Positions 1 through 13,620 of a stretch of DNA of 64,000 nt are shown here, in pieces. Within the stretch, counting starts at the first letter, position 1, and the number at the start of each line of letters is the position of its first letter. The DNA is from Brachypodius melanocephalos (lineage: Eukaryota > Chordata > Aves > Passeriformes > Pycnonotidae). Below the pieces are notes generated by a model. The model ran no database searches. It saw only the letters and a list, made by a program, of their open reading frames with translations, and had not been told where the DNA came from. Both the position numbers and the translations under genes were made by a program. Where the stretch lies: positions 33,453,111 to 33,517,110 of the forward strand of contig VZSR01001685.1 in assembly GCA_013398615.1 (NCBI GenBank), in the 5' to 3' direction.

Positions 1-1767
1 GAAATACAAAGTAAGAATCCAACAATGTAAGGAAATAGCACTTTTGCCTGATCCTTGCTACCTTTCAAAGCATTTTACAGTACACATAGCTGTTGTTGAG
101 AACAGCAGCACAAAGCCCTGGTGTCACAGGTGTCCCAGCTTTCCTGTCTGCTGGACCTCACTCTTGGCTGTTTCAAGACACAGATCACTAGGGAAGGTGA
201 AGGTTATTCGTGGTGCTTTTCCAGATGCCCTGCCCTATCCTGCCCCAACGTCCCAAAGGATGCGCGGTCTCAGCCGCTTCCTAGGCCAGCAAAACTCCTC
301 TGTTTTGAGGCTCTGTCTGCCATCTCTGTTAAAGAGAAGATCTTGGGGGTATATCAAAAAATTACCTAGTCAATCATAATCTCTTCAGCCAGATCATAAA
401 TTCTTGATTGTCTCTATCTTAAAGCCCAGTGGCAGAGCCGGATCTTTGCATCCGCATCCCATTCCTCTGGGCAGAGCCTCTCACTACATCCCATCTTACA
501 TGATGTGGTACCTCTACCCTTACTGAGCTCCACAGTGCATTTAATGTGATGTTCTGTGATGAAGTCCAGACCACAGAGGAGCCTGGATGGAAAACAGCTG
601 AATTTCAGCTCCTGCAACTAATGGAATATTGTAATGATATTTCAAAATAGAGGATATTTATGGTCAAAATGTGCTTTTGTTGCTTGTCCAATGGCATGAA
701 CATTTTCCATGGTGGCCACCTATTTCTTTGTGATGAAATGTGTTTACTCAAAAACCCTAATATTCTCAGTAATTTTTTGAAAATGAGAGACCAATTCCAA
801 ACCATGCTGTATTTGTTTACTATGGACTGCGTTAGTCCTCTTTGTTAAATTTAAGGATGAGATATTTGGCCTTCAAATTTTGAATTTAATTCCTTGCTTG
901 AGTGAAGGCTGCCATGTTTCCACCAGGTTTTTCCAGCCACATCCACTCAGCACAACTACTGTGATGAAGTAGACCATGGGCTGCTAATAAGACAGTCAGC
1001 CTTTGCTCTTCCATGGAGATATCAGTCAATCAACCCCTGTGTGCACCCATGGGCCAAATTATTATTTCCTCATTTTATAAAAGCATTCCAGATTAAAAAT
1101 TTGAGTCTGGACCCTTCTGTATTTTCTAAGCATCACACAAAACTGAAGCATGTTTTTGATAAGTGATCTTAACATCACAGAAGAATGTAAATGTCTGAAC
1201 GATACTAAAAACTTTTCTATTTTTGGATCCCCCTTCCCACTGTGCCTCTGGACCTTTTGTTTTGCTAGTCTGATTGCAGGGACTTTAATAGAATCACAAT
1301 TTTATTGAGCAATTCCTTTCTTTAAAAAGCAAACTTCTCCTTTTTTAACATTTGCTGAGCACTAATCTTGGTAAAATCTTGTGCTCATAAAACTAAGCAC
1401 TGCAGTAGGATTTTTTTGCAAGGCTGAGTTATTTCTTCCTCCTGAACTTTCAAATTACAAGAAAAATATATTGCCCTTTTCTAAAATTATATTCTTCAGT
1501 TAAATTAAAAAATAAATCTGTCAGCAGGTATCCTGATAAATGCAGACTTTACTGTTACTAGTTAATAAAAAAATAATTTGTCTTTCTAAGTCTTAGAGTA
1601 ACTTATAAATGGCCTGTTTATTTCACCTCTGAGGTTCATTGTTCTGTTGTTAGATAAGAAATTACAATTTCTGTTTATTTTCCCTTGTAGCACATTGATT
1701 TTTAATACCTTACTGAGGGTACCTAACAAGGTACCTTTAGAAAAAAATTTGGTTGAATTAGAACAAG
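1..1767. other. Intergenic, nothing recognised
   Basis: AT-rich unique-looking sequence with only short chance open frames and no splice-bounded coding block or repeat that I recognise. Confidence 0.6.
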
Positions 1768-1813
1768 TTCCCTTCCCTTCCCTTCCCTTCCCTTCCCTTC
1801 CCTTCCCGTCCCC
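1768..1813. repeat. (TTCCC)n pentanucleotide microsatellite
   Basis: About eight tandem TTCCC units, pure to 1806 then with a G interruption. A polypyrimidine tract in intergenic DNA. Confidence 0.9.
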
Positions 1814-1971
1814 TCAACACTACAGGACTGTCAACATTCCACTTGGGAATTAGCAGCAGAGAAATCTGCTGCCCATTTAAAGTGATTTACCTTCTTTTTA
1901 CGGTAACTACTTTGTGCTTTTTCTAATGAAAACAACTTAAGATACACATCTTGTGAGGGCACCTCACACCT

Positions 1972-2376
1972 GAGAGAGTTGGAGCTGTTCAGTCTAGAGA
2001 AGAGAAGGGAGAGTTTACAGAGCCCTCCAGTACCTAAAGGAGACTTCTGGAAAGGAGGGATATTCCCTTTTTATGTGGGCCAGTAGTGACAGGACAAGGG
2101 GCCATGGTTTTAAACGGGATGAGTGCACGTTTAGATCAGATGTGAGGAAGGAATTCTTGACTTAGCGGGCGATGTCACACTACAACAGGTTTGCCAGAGA
2201 ATTTGTGGATGTCCCATCCCTGGATATAGTCAGGGCCAGACTGGATGGGATTCTGAGCAATCTGGTCTAGTGGAAGGTGTCCTTGTACATGACAGGTAGG
2301 TTGGAATTGGATGATCTTTAAGGTCCCTTCCAACCCAAACCATTCAATGATTCTTTGATTCTATGATTCTATGATA
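1972..2376 (+). mobile_element. CR1 LINE, truncated 3' end
   Basis: Typical CR1 blocks in order: 'gagctgttcagtctagagaa', 'gtgacaggacaaggggccat', 'gatgatctttaaggtccctt', 'ccaaccc', and a tail of ATTCTATG-type 8-mers. About 400 bp, 5'-truncated, with no intact reverse transcriptase frame. Confidence 0.92.
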
Positions 2377-4524
2377 AAATGGCACAAAATCTCATTTTCA
2401 TTTCCGTATGGTCTTTGTCTGGAAAGACATTTGCTTGTTTTTTCTTTATATTATGTTAATTAACCATAACAACTATGAATTTGCTTTACCTGATTTCTCT
2501 TGTAAAGGTTTTTCCAGAATTCATAAATTGCAGTATTTCACAATGGCACAGGAGGTAGCCTGAAAAGTTAGTTGGCAGTAAAACTGTGCAAATATAAACA
2601 CAAAGAGAAAGGCTTTGCAACGGAGACAAAACACTTCCTTGGATCCACTGAATATCCAAAAATGCAAAGAACCATAAGGCAGACTCCTGAGATCCAACCC
2701 ACCCTTTTTCCAACTTACTTAATTGTCTTCCTTTTGCCTAGATAGGAAAAGTGGTAAATACCCTCAATTACATTTTAAGATCTGCCTTTCAATCCTTCAT
2801 ACCCTTGATCAAGAAAACTGAGTATGCCTAACTGAGAAAGCACTTTTCTGTTTAAATAGCTAAGGGACTTTTTTTTGTCTTTGCAATTTTTTTCAGGAGA
2901 TATTTTTGTCCAAGATTTCATTAAAAGTGAATTTTCTTCTGGAGCTTATGGTAGCAAAAATAAATACCCTTGTTGTGATACAGTTGTCATTTCAATCTGT
3001 CAGTATGGATCAAAACAATTTCTTATGGAATTAGATATCACAAGGAAGAGTATGAGAAATATCTGTAGATAAAAAGTTTTTGTCCAGACCAAATGGGAGA
3101 GAAATTCTGGGTTTTAAAGGCACAAACTGACACTGAAAGCCCTTATCCATTCCCAGTTGTTGGTTCATTCTCTTGAAGAACCACTGTCAAGATCAAGATT
3201 CATGGTTTCCTCCATGGCTGCAGAGGAAAACATTATGTTTTTCATCATCTGATAAAGCTTATTAAAATGTTGTCTACAGCACTTTTCTTAGGTTATTTGT
3301 TCTGAATGGCATGTTGCACCATTTAAAATTATCCCCAAGGGAAATAAGGGCCACATTATTCAGCTGGTGCATATATTCAAGGCCAGACTGAGTTAAGAGA
3401 CATTCCAAATGAAAGGAGATATATTAACAAGAAAACAATGTAAGAGTGCTCTGATTCTCACTAATCTAAGGCTCCTTTCCATTGTCCTTCTTGGGAATAG
3501 TATTTTATTAAAGACCGAAATACTCAATCCAGTGAACTTCTATTTAATTAATGTTCTCGCAGAAAGTGAAATCTACTCAAATCTGTGTTTCTGACTGTAC
3601 CAAATCATGCATGGAACCAGTTATTGGGAGGAATAGCCTGGAACCGTGTGGTTGCTCTGAGAGGAATCTACAAAGCTCAAATGTGCTTGCCCCAGAAGTC
3701 ACTAAGTCACCAGGTACACCAGGAAATGCTGCTGCAGCAGGTCGTACACAACCATCAATGTATTAGTAATAAGGGAAAAATCACAGAAGAATTTTTGAGA
3801 AATCAGTCACAAAAGCACTTCATTACAGTGCAGTAGCCAGATTCTATTAGTTCCTAAACAAGATTATGTGTTTCTGGATGCAAAACAAAGAAATATAGGA
3901 AATAAATGACCTTTCATCCAAGGTAATTGGGGTCTGTGATTGTATTATTGTTGATAATTTGTCAGCAAAAGAAACCAAAGAAAAGCAAACAAAAAACCTA
4001 CCAAACAAACAAACCAAAAAAACCCAACCAACCAAACCCTAAAACCTACAAAAGAATAAGAAATGTTTCATTCTTGGTCTTTCAGCCATTTTTACTGCTT
4101 GAGGCCAAGAGGGTTACTACCTACAGATTCAAGGGACCTTGACAGCTTGGAGAGAAGCAGACTCCAAATGGGATGGAAGAGTGTAGCAGGGAGGGTTACT
4201 CTTGCAATCCCATTTTTGTATTTTGAGGGGTTTTTTCCTTTGGTAATTAAGTCGTAACATCTTGAAGTGTTGTTTGTCTAAAGTTGTGTCTTCATTAATG
4301 CGAGTCCTTGCAGAAATAAATGATGAACCAGAAAGTTTTCGTATCAGGTGGCTCCTGAAAGGATATGCAAGCTCTAGGGGTGGCATTAGTCTCTAGCCAC
4401 GACCTTTAAATTGTAGGGCCTCATCACTACAAGGCTGGAAAATGTAAAATTGGCCCTGGGGCCCCTTCAAGGAGTTGAGGCTCAGGACAGTCTGAGCTGA
4501 CAATCAGCTCCAGCAAGCCAAGGA

Positions 4525-4568
4525 CACGTGAAATTTCACATGTGGGTCTTATTTCACGTGTGGGTCTT
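4525..4568. promoter_or_regulatory. Cluster of three E-boxes within a tandem 18-bp duplication (putative)
   Basis: CACGTG occurs at 4525-4530 and 4555-4560, with CACATG at 4537-4542. The last two lie in adjacent 18-bp copies (4533-4550 and 4551-4568) that differ by one base. E-box spacing and duplication are seen directly; regulatory function is inferred. Confidence 0.25.
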
Positions 4569-7500
4569 GAGAGCCTGAGGAGAAGCAAGGGGGCGACTCA
4601 GCCAGATCTCTGACAGAAGGTTTGTTCATTCCAGTTAGATTTAGTACTGATGTCTACCAATGTTGTGGTTTTCATCTGTAAATGTGTCCCAACCCTGGGA
4701 TACGTTTGGTATTGTCAAGTTTTAATGTCAAATTAACTTGCCTGAAGTTGAAGCCAGGCTCTTGTGGTATCTAAGCAACTGTTCCAAAACAGTGGTTAAC
4801 AGGAGGCTGGGATGTGCAGAGCTGGAGGCAGGGAGCGCCGGCAGCTGCACATCCACTGTCTCCCCCTGCTCAGAGCAAGGTCATTTGTACACGTGCACCT
4901 GAGGGACTCTGTGACCATCTTTGGGCTGGAGTCAGCATCCTGCTCATTGCAAGGCTTTTTTCTCCCAGCTTCCCCTAACAGCCTTCTCATGACAAAGCAC
5001 ATTTGAAAAATGGTGCTTTCACATACAACAAGCCACTGAATCCAGGATCAGAAGCTATAAACCAGAGGCAAGTTTTTCCACCCACACACAATTCATTTGC
5101 CCTTTTGCCTGGAACCTTTTCTGATCCTGTTTTCCCTTCAGCTGAACCAGAAGAGCCAGAAAATACCTATGAACTGTCTCTGACCTTGACAAGTCCCCTT
5201 TTACCCTGTTGACCTGGCAGCAGGCACTGCACGTCAATGTATGTTTCTGCTGTTCTCTTGATGCTGCTGTTCTTTTCAGGGCCGATCAAACTGCCTGTGT
5301 TTCAGTTTCCAACTAAGCCTCTGAAGAGTAGAGCTCTTTTAAGGGGGAACAAAAGCCCTTGGTGATCAGTTAAAAGAGAAAGATGAAATGTGCAGAAGGT
5401 AATGTGGGATGCCAAGGGCAAGCTCTGGTGCTCAGTTCCTTTCCAAAGGTGACCATCTCTGTACATATTACCTGTGTGGGAAACCCAGTGTGCAACATCC
5501 CTGTCAGTCACTTGGGTTTCCCCAGGTTGCAAATCCTCCCTCTTCACCTGGCTGGTTCTCGCTCATGTTCTTACCTGGCTGACTCACCTTGAAAGCCTTC
5601 TTGCTCCCTAAAATGGATGCATGGATTTACTGTTTAATTCAATCTACACTACATAAAATCAGAAATGGGGCTTTGGTGTGTGGGTATGGGCAGAGAAAGC
5701 ACCAGCTAGACCTCAGCTTGCAGCTGCAGGGGCTCACACTGGTTAGTTCAAATAGTTTGTCTCCACAAACCATACACAGTTGCAAAATGTCATGATATTG
5801 TTGAATGCATACCATGACACCTCATCTGAGTTCATGAGCAATCCAGACCTCACACTAAATGGAGGGAATGGCTTACATCAATAAAATCATTCAGGATCAT
5901 TTAGGAAGGGAACAGCACTGAAAGCTGCAGGCTATTTTGCTCTCTGCTTAGCCCACAGTAACTCTCAAATAAGAATATTGAACTGAACTAGATTGACTTG
6001 TGTCCTGTATTCTGCTCAATACCCCGCTTTCCTGACTGGCATTTAAATGGAAATATCACTATTCTGCAGCGTGGCACGAAGGCTGAACATGGCCCTGTGC
6101 CTGCTGACTGCTTACATTCCCTCACCTGGATGATGTGTCAGTGAGTATCAAAATGCAGACACCCCCAGCAGTAATTCCCAAGGATGTGGTTCAGTGATGA
6201 TTTTCAAGGCCACAGAAAGTGATCCATGAACCATAAGGGATTCATAAAGGCCTCGTGTTCAGGGAGGACAGTGTCTGCAGAGCCATGTGGCTGCCTCTCC
6301 ATTGCAGGGTCAACAATCCTGCAGAACCGTCTCTGAAAAACAAATAATTGAAGATCATGTGTTTCTCTAGTACACACAGACCCAGCAGGAGGGCTGATCA
6401 CAAAAAGAGGAGGTAGCTGAGGCACACTACCACCCCAATCTGAAGCATGACTGTGCCTAACTACGTGACTAAGTACCACTCTTTCTTCCAGACACAAGAG
6501 ATCAGATTTGGTTTTGGATCTGATTCACCCAAAATAGCTGACAAGGGCAGTAAATCCTGGATTTGTTTCTTTCTGATTTATTTCCAATGCTGCTGAGTAA
6601 TTCCCTTTTATAGAGCTGTGTTGTTGAGATACATGTCTCACTCTTAATTTCCACTTCCTTTTACTTCTCTGTCTAACTATTTTCTTGCAGAAGATACAAG
6701 TAAAGTGGAAAATTGAAGTAGATGGGGGCATGGCACACAGACAGAGGTTCACTACAAAACCCTCCCCTACTTGTTGTTATTGAAGACATATGAAAGAAAA
6801 GACAGATACAAAACAGGATTTTATACAGTATTCTTAAATGTCGTTGAACTCCCACTTGTTACAGTTTTGACTGCATTCTTTCTCCTGCTCTGAGTTTAAA
6901 CAATTTTCAGTGGGAGTCCTTTACAGTGGATACTTCTGAGCAGTTGGCACAGATTTTGCATCTCTTATATTCCAGTCTCCTATTTACGGGGAAACGACGT
7001 GTCCCAAAAATGTCTGGGCTGATCTAGAAATCTCTGATTTTAACATAAATTAGTATCATATTTATATCTTCTCTTCTGTATCCTTTTCAGGATTTTGTGT
7101 CTGAGGTGTGAGTCTTGTCAGCCCCCAACCTATGCAGTCCTGAAGTGAGACATATGGCTAGCTCCAGGGAAATGTTAATGCCTGCAGCCCCCATCCCTTG
7201 CCTTTAAAACTGAAAACTTGGATCATCAGCTTTAAGTGATCTTTCTGCATGTCAGTCTTGTAAGATGTTTACTTTGGTGATCTTGGTTATTATTTTCAGG
7301 GCTGTAACGTTATTGTGACTTGGTTTATCTCTAATTGGCAGGATACAAGCCAGCCTGACAGCCTAACATTGCCAGTGCGACAGGGATTGCAGTTCAGAAA
7401 GCAAAGTTCAACTGCCTGAGCCTTTCTGTAATAGGATAATTGCATTACCACATGTTGGTGACTAAAAACCAACAAGAGAATGATGGGGCAATTCAAACCC

Positions 7501-10500
7501 CAGCATTTGGGAGGATCTCTCTGTCCAGCCTCTTCCCAAAACCCCAGTCCACTGGCAATGGTTTTTTTCCCTCAGTGTAAATGCCCTGAGGCCATTTTAC
7601 AAATGATTCTAGAGTTCCAAATAGAGTGGTGATATTTTGGGAGCTGAACCCCATGAAAACAACTCAGAAAAGTAGCTTTAACCCACAGGTTACTTCTTTT
7701 TTGTTCATACCAGCATCATCCATAATTATTCTGAACTTTTCCTTTTGGTGCCTTTTTAGTTTTGCCCCGTATATTGAACTCCAGTAATCAGATATACATG
7801 GTTTATAGCTCTGAGCTCTGAAAACCAGCTTCTGATAATTTTCATCCTTTCCTTAGAGAACAAAGTGTTGTGCTAAGCACAATAAATGATGCCAGTAACC
7901 ATAACTTCACAGAAAATGTGGCACATGAGAGAAAAAAGCACAAAAGCTACCAAGCACTGAGGCTGAGCCCATGCTTGCTGAGGACGGGTGCCTCCCAGAG
8001 ATATAAATCCCCATGCCTCCCCACCCAGCCTTTTCAGATGATGTTAGAAGAGATCTAATAAAATGTTCCTCTTTTAGTTAATCATTCCTTCAGGCTCTCC
8101 CAGCTAAGCTGGGTTGAACTTCATGAGGTCAGCACACTCCCTGTACTCACAGCCAGTGTTCCTTTTTTTTATGAGTGTATCGACAGCACAGTTTACTCCA
8201 GTAACACAGCAGAGCCATGGCATGAAACTGTTCCCACTTCACCTGCTAGCAAACACAGCCCTGGCTGGTTTTTTTGAAGTAGACAGTCTGTTCCTGTCTT
8301 GTATGCCTTGACTTTGTCTTGAGAGTTTCTCCTGACAATGTACAGGCCAATTTGTGAGTTATTACCCAGTCCCCCAAAGTAGCTTAATGTCTTTCCCACG
8401 GTGAAGAAGGTAATTTAGAAAAAATCTTCTCAAAGCCATCTTGGTTGTGACTGAGTTGTTATCTACAGTCCTTATTGCTGGCTTGTCATATGTGGGGGCT
8501 GTAAAGCTAACAGCAAACTGGGAGGCATGAGTTTAAAATACGCCAGTACTGTCAGTGTCTAACGAGTTCTAAAATATTGGGATGATTTTGAAGGTTTTGG
8601 GACTTTCTCAGGCTGCAAGAAACATGCTAATTTAGAAAGCCAAAGGAATTGCAGAATCAGAGAAGCGCCCAGGTTGAGGGGGGCAATCCTTCTCTTCCCA
8701 GCTGTCAGTGATGGGAAGAAACTAAAAGCCAGAAAGTGTTTGAAGCCTGAAAAAAAGAAATAGGCAGAAAAGTTCCACCTTTAACAGAGGAAGACAGGCA
8801 TTAAAAAAGCTACAGGCTCTAAGTGGCCCTGGAAATCTTAGGAGAGATTTGATCCTGGTCTCTGCAAGGTAAAAAAAGCCCCAGATCAGCTAAGGAGGAG
8901 CCCTGCTGGTAGACAGAGTCTGTAAATGCATTTCCTTGCTTGATGTTTTTATTTTGTAACGTTGTTTGCAATTGCAGTGACTCAAACATCATTCTTAGCT
9001 TGTTGATGTATGGTAAAATGTGCTAATTGCTTCTGATTTTCATCCAGCATTAAAAGCGGTTCCAGAGAAATCTGATGCACAATAATACTCCTGGAGATGA
9101 TGTACCCCCAAATGCCATTTTTAGTATTAGTCACGAAGACAGACACATCTGGGGCTCCCCAACCTGCAAGATGCTTTCCCCTAAAACTGTGTTTGTGAAT
9201 TGAATAATCAGACGTTTAGTGAAGAAGGGAAGAAATTCTCCCTCACTGGTCATCACCATTCCTTCTTCTGCTCCTAAAGAAAGGCATCTGCACAGCAACC
9301 AGAAATTTGCAAAGATGATAAAAGCAATGGCCAATAAAGGTGACCAAATTATTGAAAATTAAAAAGTAGGATTTGTGGGGAAATCTGAAATCAAAGAGAT
9401 TCCTAATCAGGCAGAAGACTGCCTGAGAGAGACTCAGAGATCCCTCATCTCTCCCAAAGCAGAAGGATTTTCTATTTCTATGGGACAAATCATCATGGAT
9501 TTAAGAGGATGGAAAATATGCAGGTCCTGCAAAAAGGCAAGGAGTTGTTACCTTGGAGCAGTGTTGTTTTTATGTCTTCCTTCAAACTCAATAATGGAAT
9601 TCCAGAAGCCAATAAATATTTGAAGGGCAAAGCAAGCACTCTTAGCTTTCCATAAAACATAGGATTAGCAAGAACTTCACAGCAACGTTTTTCCTAAACT
9701 AAGAAAGCAGTGTGGAGTGTTTTTCACATGTTAGATAATCAAACTTGAAATAAAGGATAATTCACAGACTAGTTTTCTGAGAAATCTGTGGGAGCATGGT
9801 TGGTTGTTTATTTTAAAATTCTTTGTATGGGTTAAATACATCTCCCTGAGTCCAGTTTCTCTCTGGAGGGAAGCTGAGAGCAGAATATTCTATTGCAAAT
9901 TCTTTTGGAACTGTATTTTCAGCATTAGCTGTTTAAGGGAAGAAGTTGTAAAAAGGAGGCAAAATTTAGCAATATGTTAAATCTGTGGTTACATAATTTT
10001 TTAGCTGTCTTTTTATTCCAAAATGCAAGACAACATGTCAGGAATTCTTCTCGTTTGGAAGGGCTTAGGCTGAATCTTATCATTTGGGGCTGAGAGAGTC
10101 TCACTGGTACCCATGGGAGTCCCCTGGGTCTTCCCAAGGTGTGTGAAGTGTTGGGAAATTTACATTTCCCAGGGTGCTTGAAGTGGAGAAAGAAAAGAGG
10201 TGATTTGTTTTGAGCAGGGAGAGCAGCCAGACACGGGTGGCTCTGGGCGGAGCAGATCCTGTCCTGGCTTGGTTGATGAAGAGCTGGGGCTGAAGGGCAC
10301 TGAGGAGCTGGGCCCTGCCTTGCTGAGTGGCTGCAGGTACATCACCTCCAGGAATATTAGAGTGTGTCAGATTTCTTTGGAACTGCTTTTAATGCTGGAT
10401 GAAAATCAGAAGAAATTGGCACTTTTTACCATACATCAACAAGCGAAGAATGAAGTTTTAGTCATTGCAATTGCAAGCACTGTTGCAAAAGAAAAGTACC

Positions 10501-13500
10501 AAGCACGAAAATGCAAAGGACACATTCCTCAAACTGCTTTCCTGTACTGGCACCTGCTGACCCAGAGTGTCTGGCCTCTGTGCTACCAGCTCCTTCTCTC
10601 CCCAGCATCCAGTTTGCCTGACCCTGGGAAGAGACTCTGACCACATCATCTCCCAATGTGCCTGGTGTCCCCTGGTGGGGATTCCAGGGTGCAGGGCACC
10701 CACCCAGCTGTACAACACCTCTGCACAACCTGTCACACCTAGGTGTCTAGCCAGAGCCAACAACACAGGGAAAAATAGCTTGAGCTGGGCAGAGAGCTGT
10801 GCTTTAAAGTGGTGCTAAATGAATGTCCAAAGTGGTGCTTGCATGACTGCCCCCTTCAAGCTCCATTCAAATTGGTTGTGTGTTGACAGTGGCAGGTCAC
10901 TAGTTTCCATTGAGATTTCATTGCTGATCAGTGGATGTACAGACTAGCCACAGGGTAATTTCTTCTCCTTATTTAATCAAATGGAAACTTTCAATCCATT
11001 TTTTTGTGTTCACAGAACAGCCACTGCAGTTTGTTTAAGTAGGTTAAATATAAATCAACACCAAAAAACAGCACAGCAGCATAACAATGCACTCCCTTTT
11101 ATTTCTTGATAATAATTTGATGTAATTGGCAATAATTTATATTATCTTTATTTTCCTTGGTCCTGTGACTTCTCAGAAGCATTTCCTATAGTGCCCATTG
11201 GCGTGTGTTTGCTAGTGCACAAAGCTCTCTGATTTATAGGCTTTGACTTGGTGCTGGAGCTTCAAGGGCAGCAGCTCAGCAACTGCAGCTCCAGCCCAGG
11301 GAGAAAAAAGTGCCACTATCCTGTCCATGTTAAAATCAGGAACAAAGCCCTCCATAGATTTAAATGGAGCACAATGTGGACAGTTTTGTTTTTTCACTAA
11401 ATATAGACAGCACAGTCTGTCCTTCAGATGCCCAGAAATAGGAAAGAAGAAGATGTAGGTTTTATACAGTGGGATTCACTTGAACATAGTGTGATGGAAG
11501 GCAGGTGGGGGTGGCTTTTCCAAAGGCACTGGAGAGCTCCCCATGTGGGTCACAGCCATAGTGTGCACCTCATAGGAGTACAGGTCAGGGACACTGTAAT
11601 GGCATAAGGCATTTACAAAAATTGACTGACTGGTGCTGTGGATGACACTGGGATGCAGATCCACAGGGCCAGGCAAATCTGCACTAGATGTGTCTGGAAG
11701 GTTGGAAAAATTCCTCTTCTCAGGAGAAGTTGGGTTGAGGGTTTTGTGTTTTCTCATTTTCACACTCCCTGTAACAGCTATACACGTGGAAAATCAAAAG
11801 GAACAAGTGAGAGAGCAGGAGAGATGTCATTTACTCGAGGAGGTCTGGAGAAGATTTCTGTCACCACCTGACATGGCTTGGCTCCTTGAGTTCTGTAAAA
11901 CAGAAGAGATGGGAGTAAACTCTTCCCAGCTAGTGAACACTGAGCCATTGCAGAATTAAAAGAAAGTCAAACAGCTCTCAGGAAGATGTGATTGTTTGAT
12001 AAACAAGAACATTTTATGGTAAGCTCTGTATTTACAAACACAAGGATGGGTCAAATGTCTGCTCTTGGAAAGTTTTTTTCCTAGCAAAAATGTCCTTTAA
12101 AGCCTAGCAGTTAGAAAATGCTTGTGCTAAAAATAACTTGTAAAAAGGCTATATCCATCCATGATCTTACACTCACAAAATTTAGTACTTTGCAAAAATT
12201 GCTGGCTTTTAGATAGCTCTATTTTTGCAAGGTAATCTAAATCCTTCATATCAAATCATAGCACCTGTAAATCTCAAATAACACTTAACTTTAGGCACAT
12301 CTGGGAAAGATTTCAAATATAATGTCTGATGCTGAAAACTCAAAGGCACCAAAACTGAAGAAGGTGTCAAAGACATCTACTTGAGTAACTTTGGTGACAA
12401 TATGTACCAAGGGTACATATACAAATGGAAATATGTTGACCATTTATGACATTATCCTTTTAACTAGCAAAATATCATTAACAAAGGTAAAAAAAAAATC
12501 AACAAAGCTATCATTAAAATATATTGGCAGAATTCAATGTTACATCTGTAATCTGTGATTATTTTGAAATACATTGCAGATCAAATTATAACTAAGAAAG
12601 TAGAATTTAAAAATTTATCCTGTATGCTTGGAAAAATATTTACATTTCAGACATCCTGGCTATGAGATGTTGCATGCTGCTTAGCGTTTTCCATTATTTT
12701 AGAAAAATGCAGATAGATGAAAGACGGGATCAAAAGGCCAAGAAATATTCCTCTAACTATCATGGTCCACATCCCATGGTTTCATTTCACTCAAAATTTT
12801 CATTGCCTTCAGTTCTGCAGTGGAAATTTCATGGAACTAGAGAGAGTTCTGCCTACTAGGACTATGTGAAAGCCAAGTTACCCCTGTAGTGCTTGCCTGT
12901 TTTGTTTGCATTATGTGTTTTGGAAAGTTAATGTTGTTGATCTAAAAGACCTTTATAAAAGTTGCCACTGTAACCAGATGTTGAGTCCAGCTCTGAATCT
13001 GTAGTGCACAATAGCCCATAACAATTAAAACTGAATATCCTCAAGGAATGAACAGTTTTGTGTAACACATTAGAAAAGTCCATTAATACAGGAAAACACT
13101 GAACAAGACTAGACATAATGATCTCCTCAGATTTGACACAACACTTTTTTGTCTAGAAAAAAGCTATTTTGGATTACCCTGCCCTTTCACAATATTTTCT
13201 GCATCCAACTGCTAAGGTATTTGTTGTTACTTCTAATATTTTGCAGTGAGGATTCTGTGTATACTTTTAATGGTTTTGTTGTTAATTTGCTATTGAAACA
13301 ACAAATTATGCCATTAAACAGCTTATAATATGTTAATTTTAGTATCCAATGTTTAGGACTTAAGTCTAAGTCTTGCTAGAGAGCTCCAAAATAAGATTAA
13401 TGGGATGAGTAAAATAAATGTTAATTCCAAAATGGCAAATTGCACACTTTGATGCAGCTGATGACTCAAGAACATTACCACTCATTTTAATGTTGCATGT

Positions 13501-13606
13501 AGGCAAAAACAATTACTGTTCCAAATATAGAAACATTGGAAAAATATCAACCATTTGAAAAAGGGCCTACTATATCAGAGGATTGATATCTATGTTTCTT
13601 ACCTAT

Positions 13607-13620
13607 GTTTCCATGGTAAC
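13607..13620. promoter_or_regulatory. X-box-like (RFX) palindrome (putative)
   Basis: GTTTCCATGGTAAC resembles the palindromic RFX site (GTTRCC-AT-GGYAAC) with one mismatch in the left half. It sits in a very AT-rich block with several homeodomain-type TAAT cores. Function is only inferred. Confidence 0.25.

Noticed and set aside
10200..10640. 146-codon plus-strand open frame
   Set aside because: No domain, no splice context and no homology I recognise; this length is expected by chance in 64 kb over six frames.
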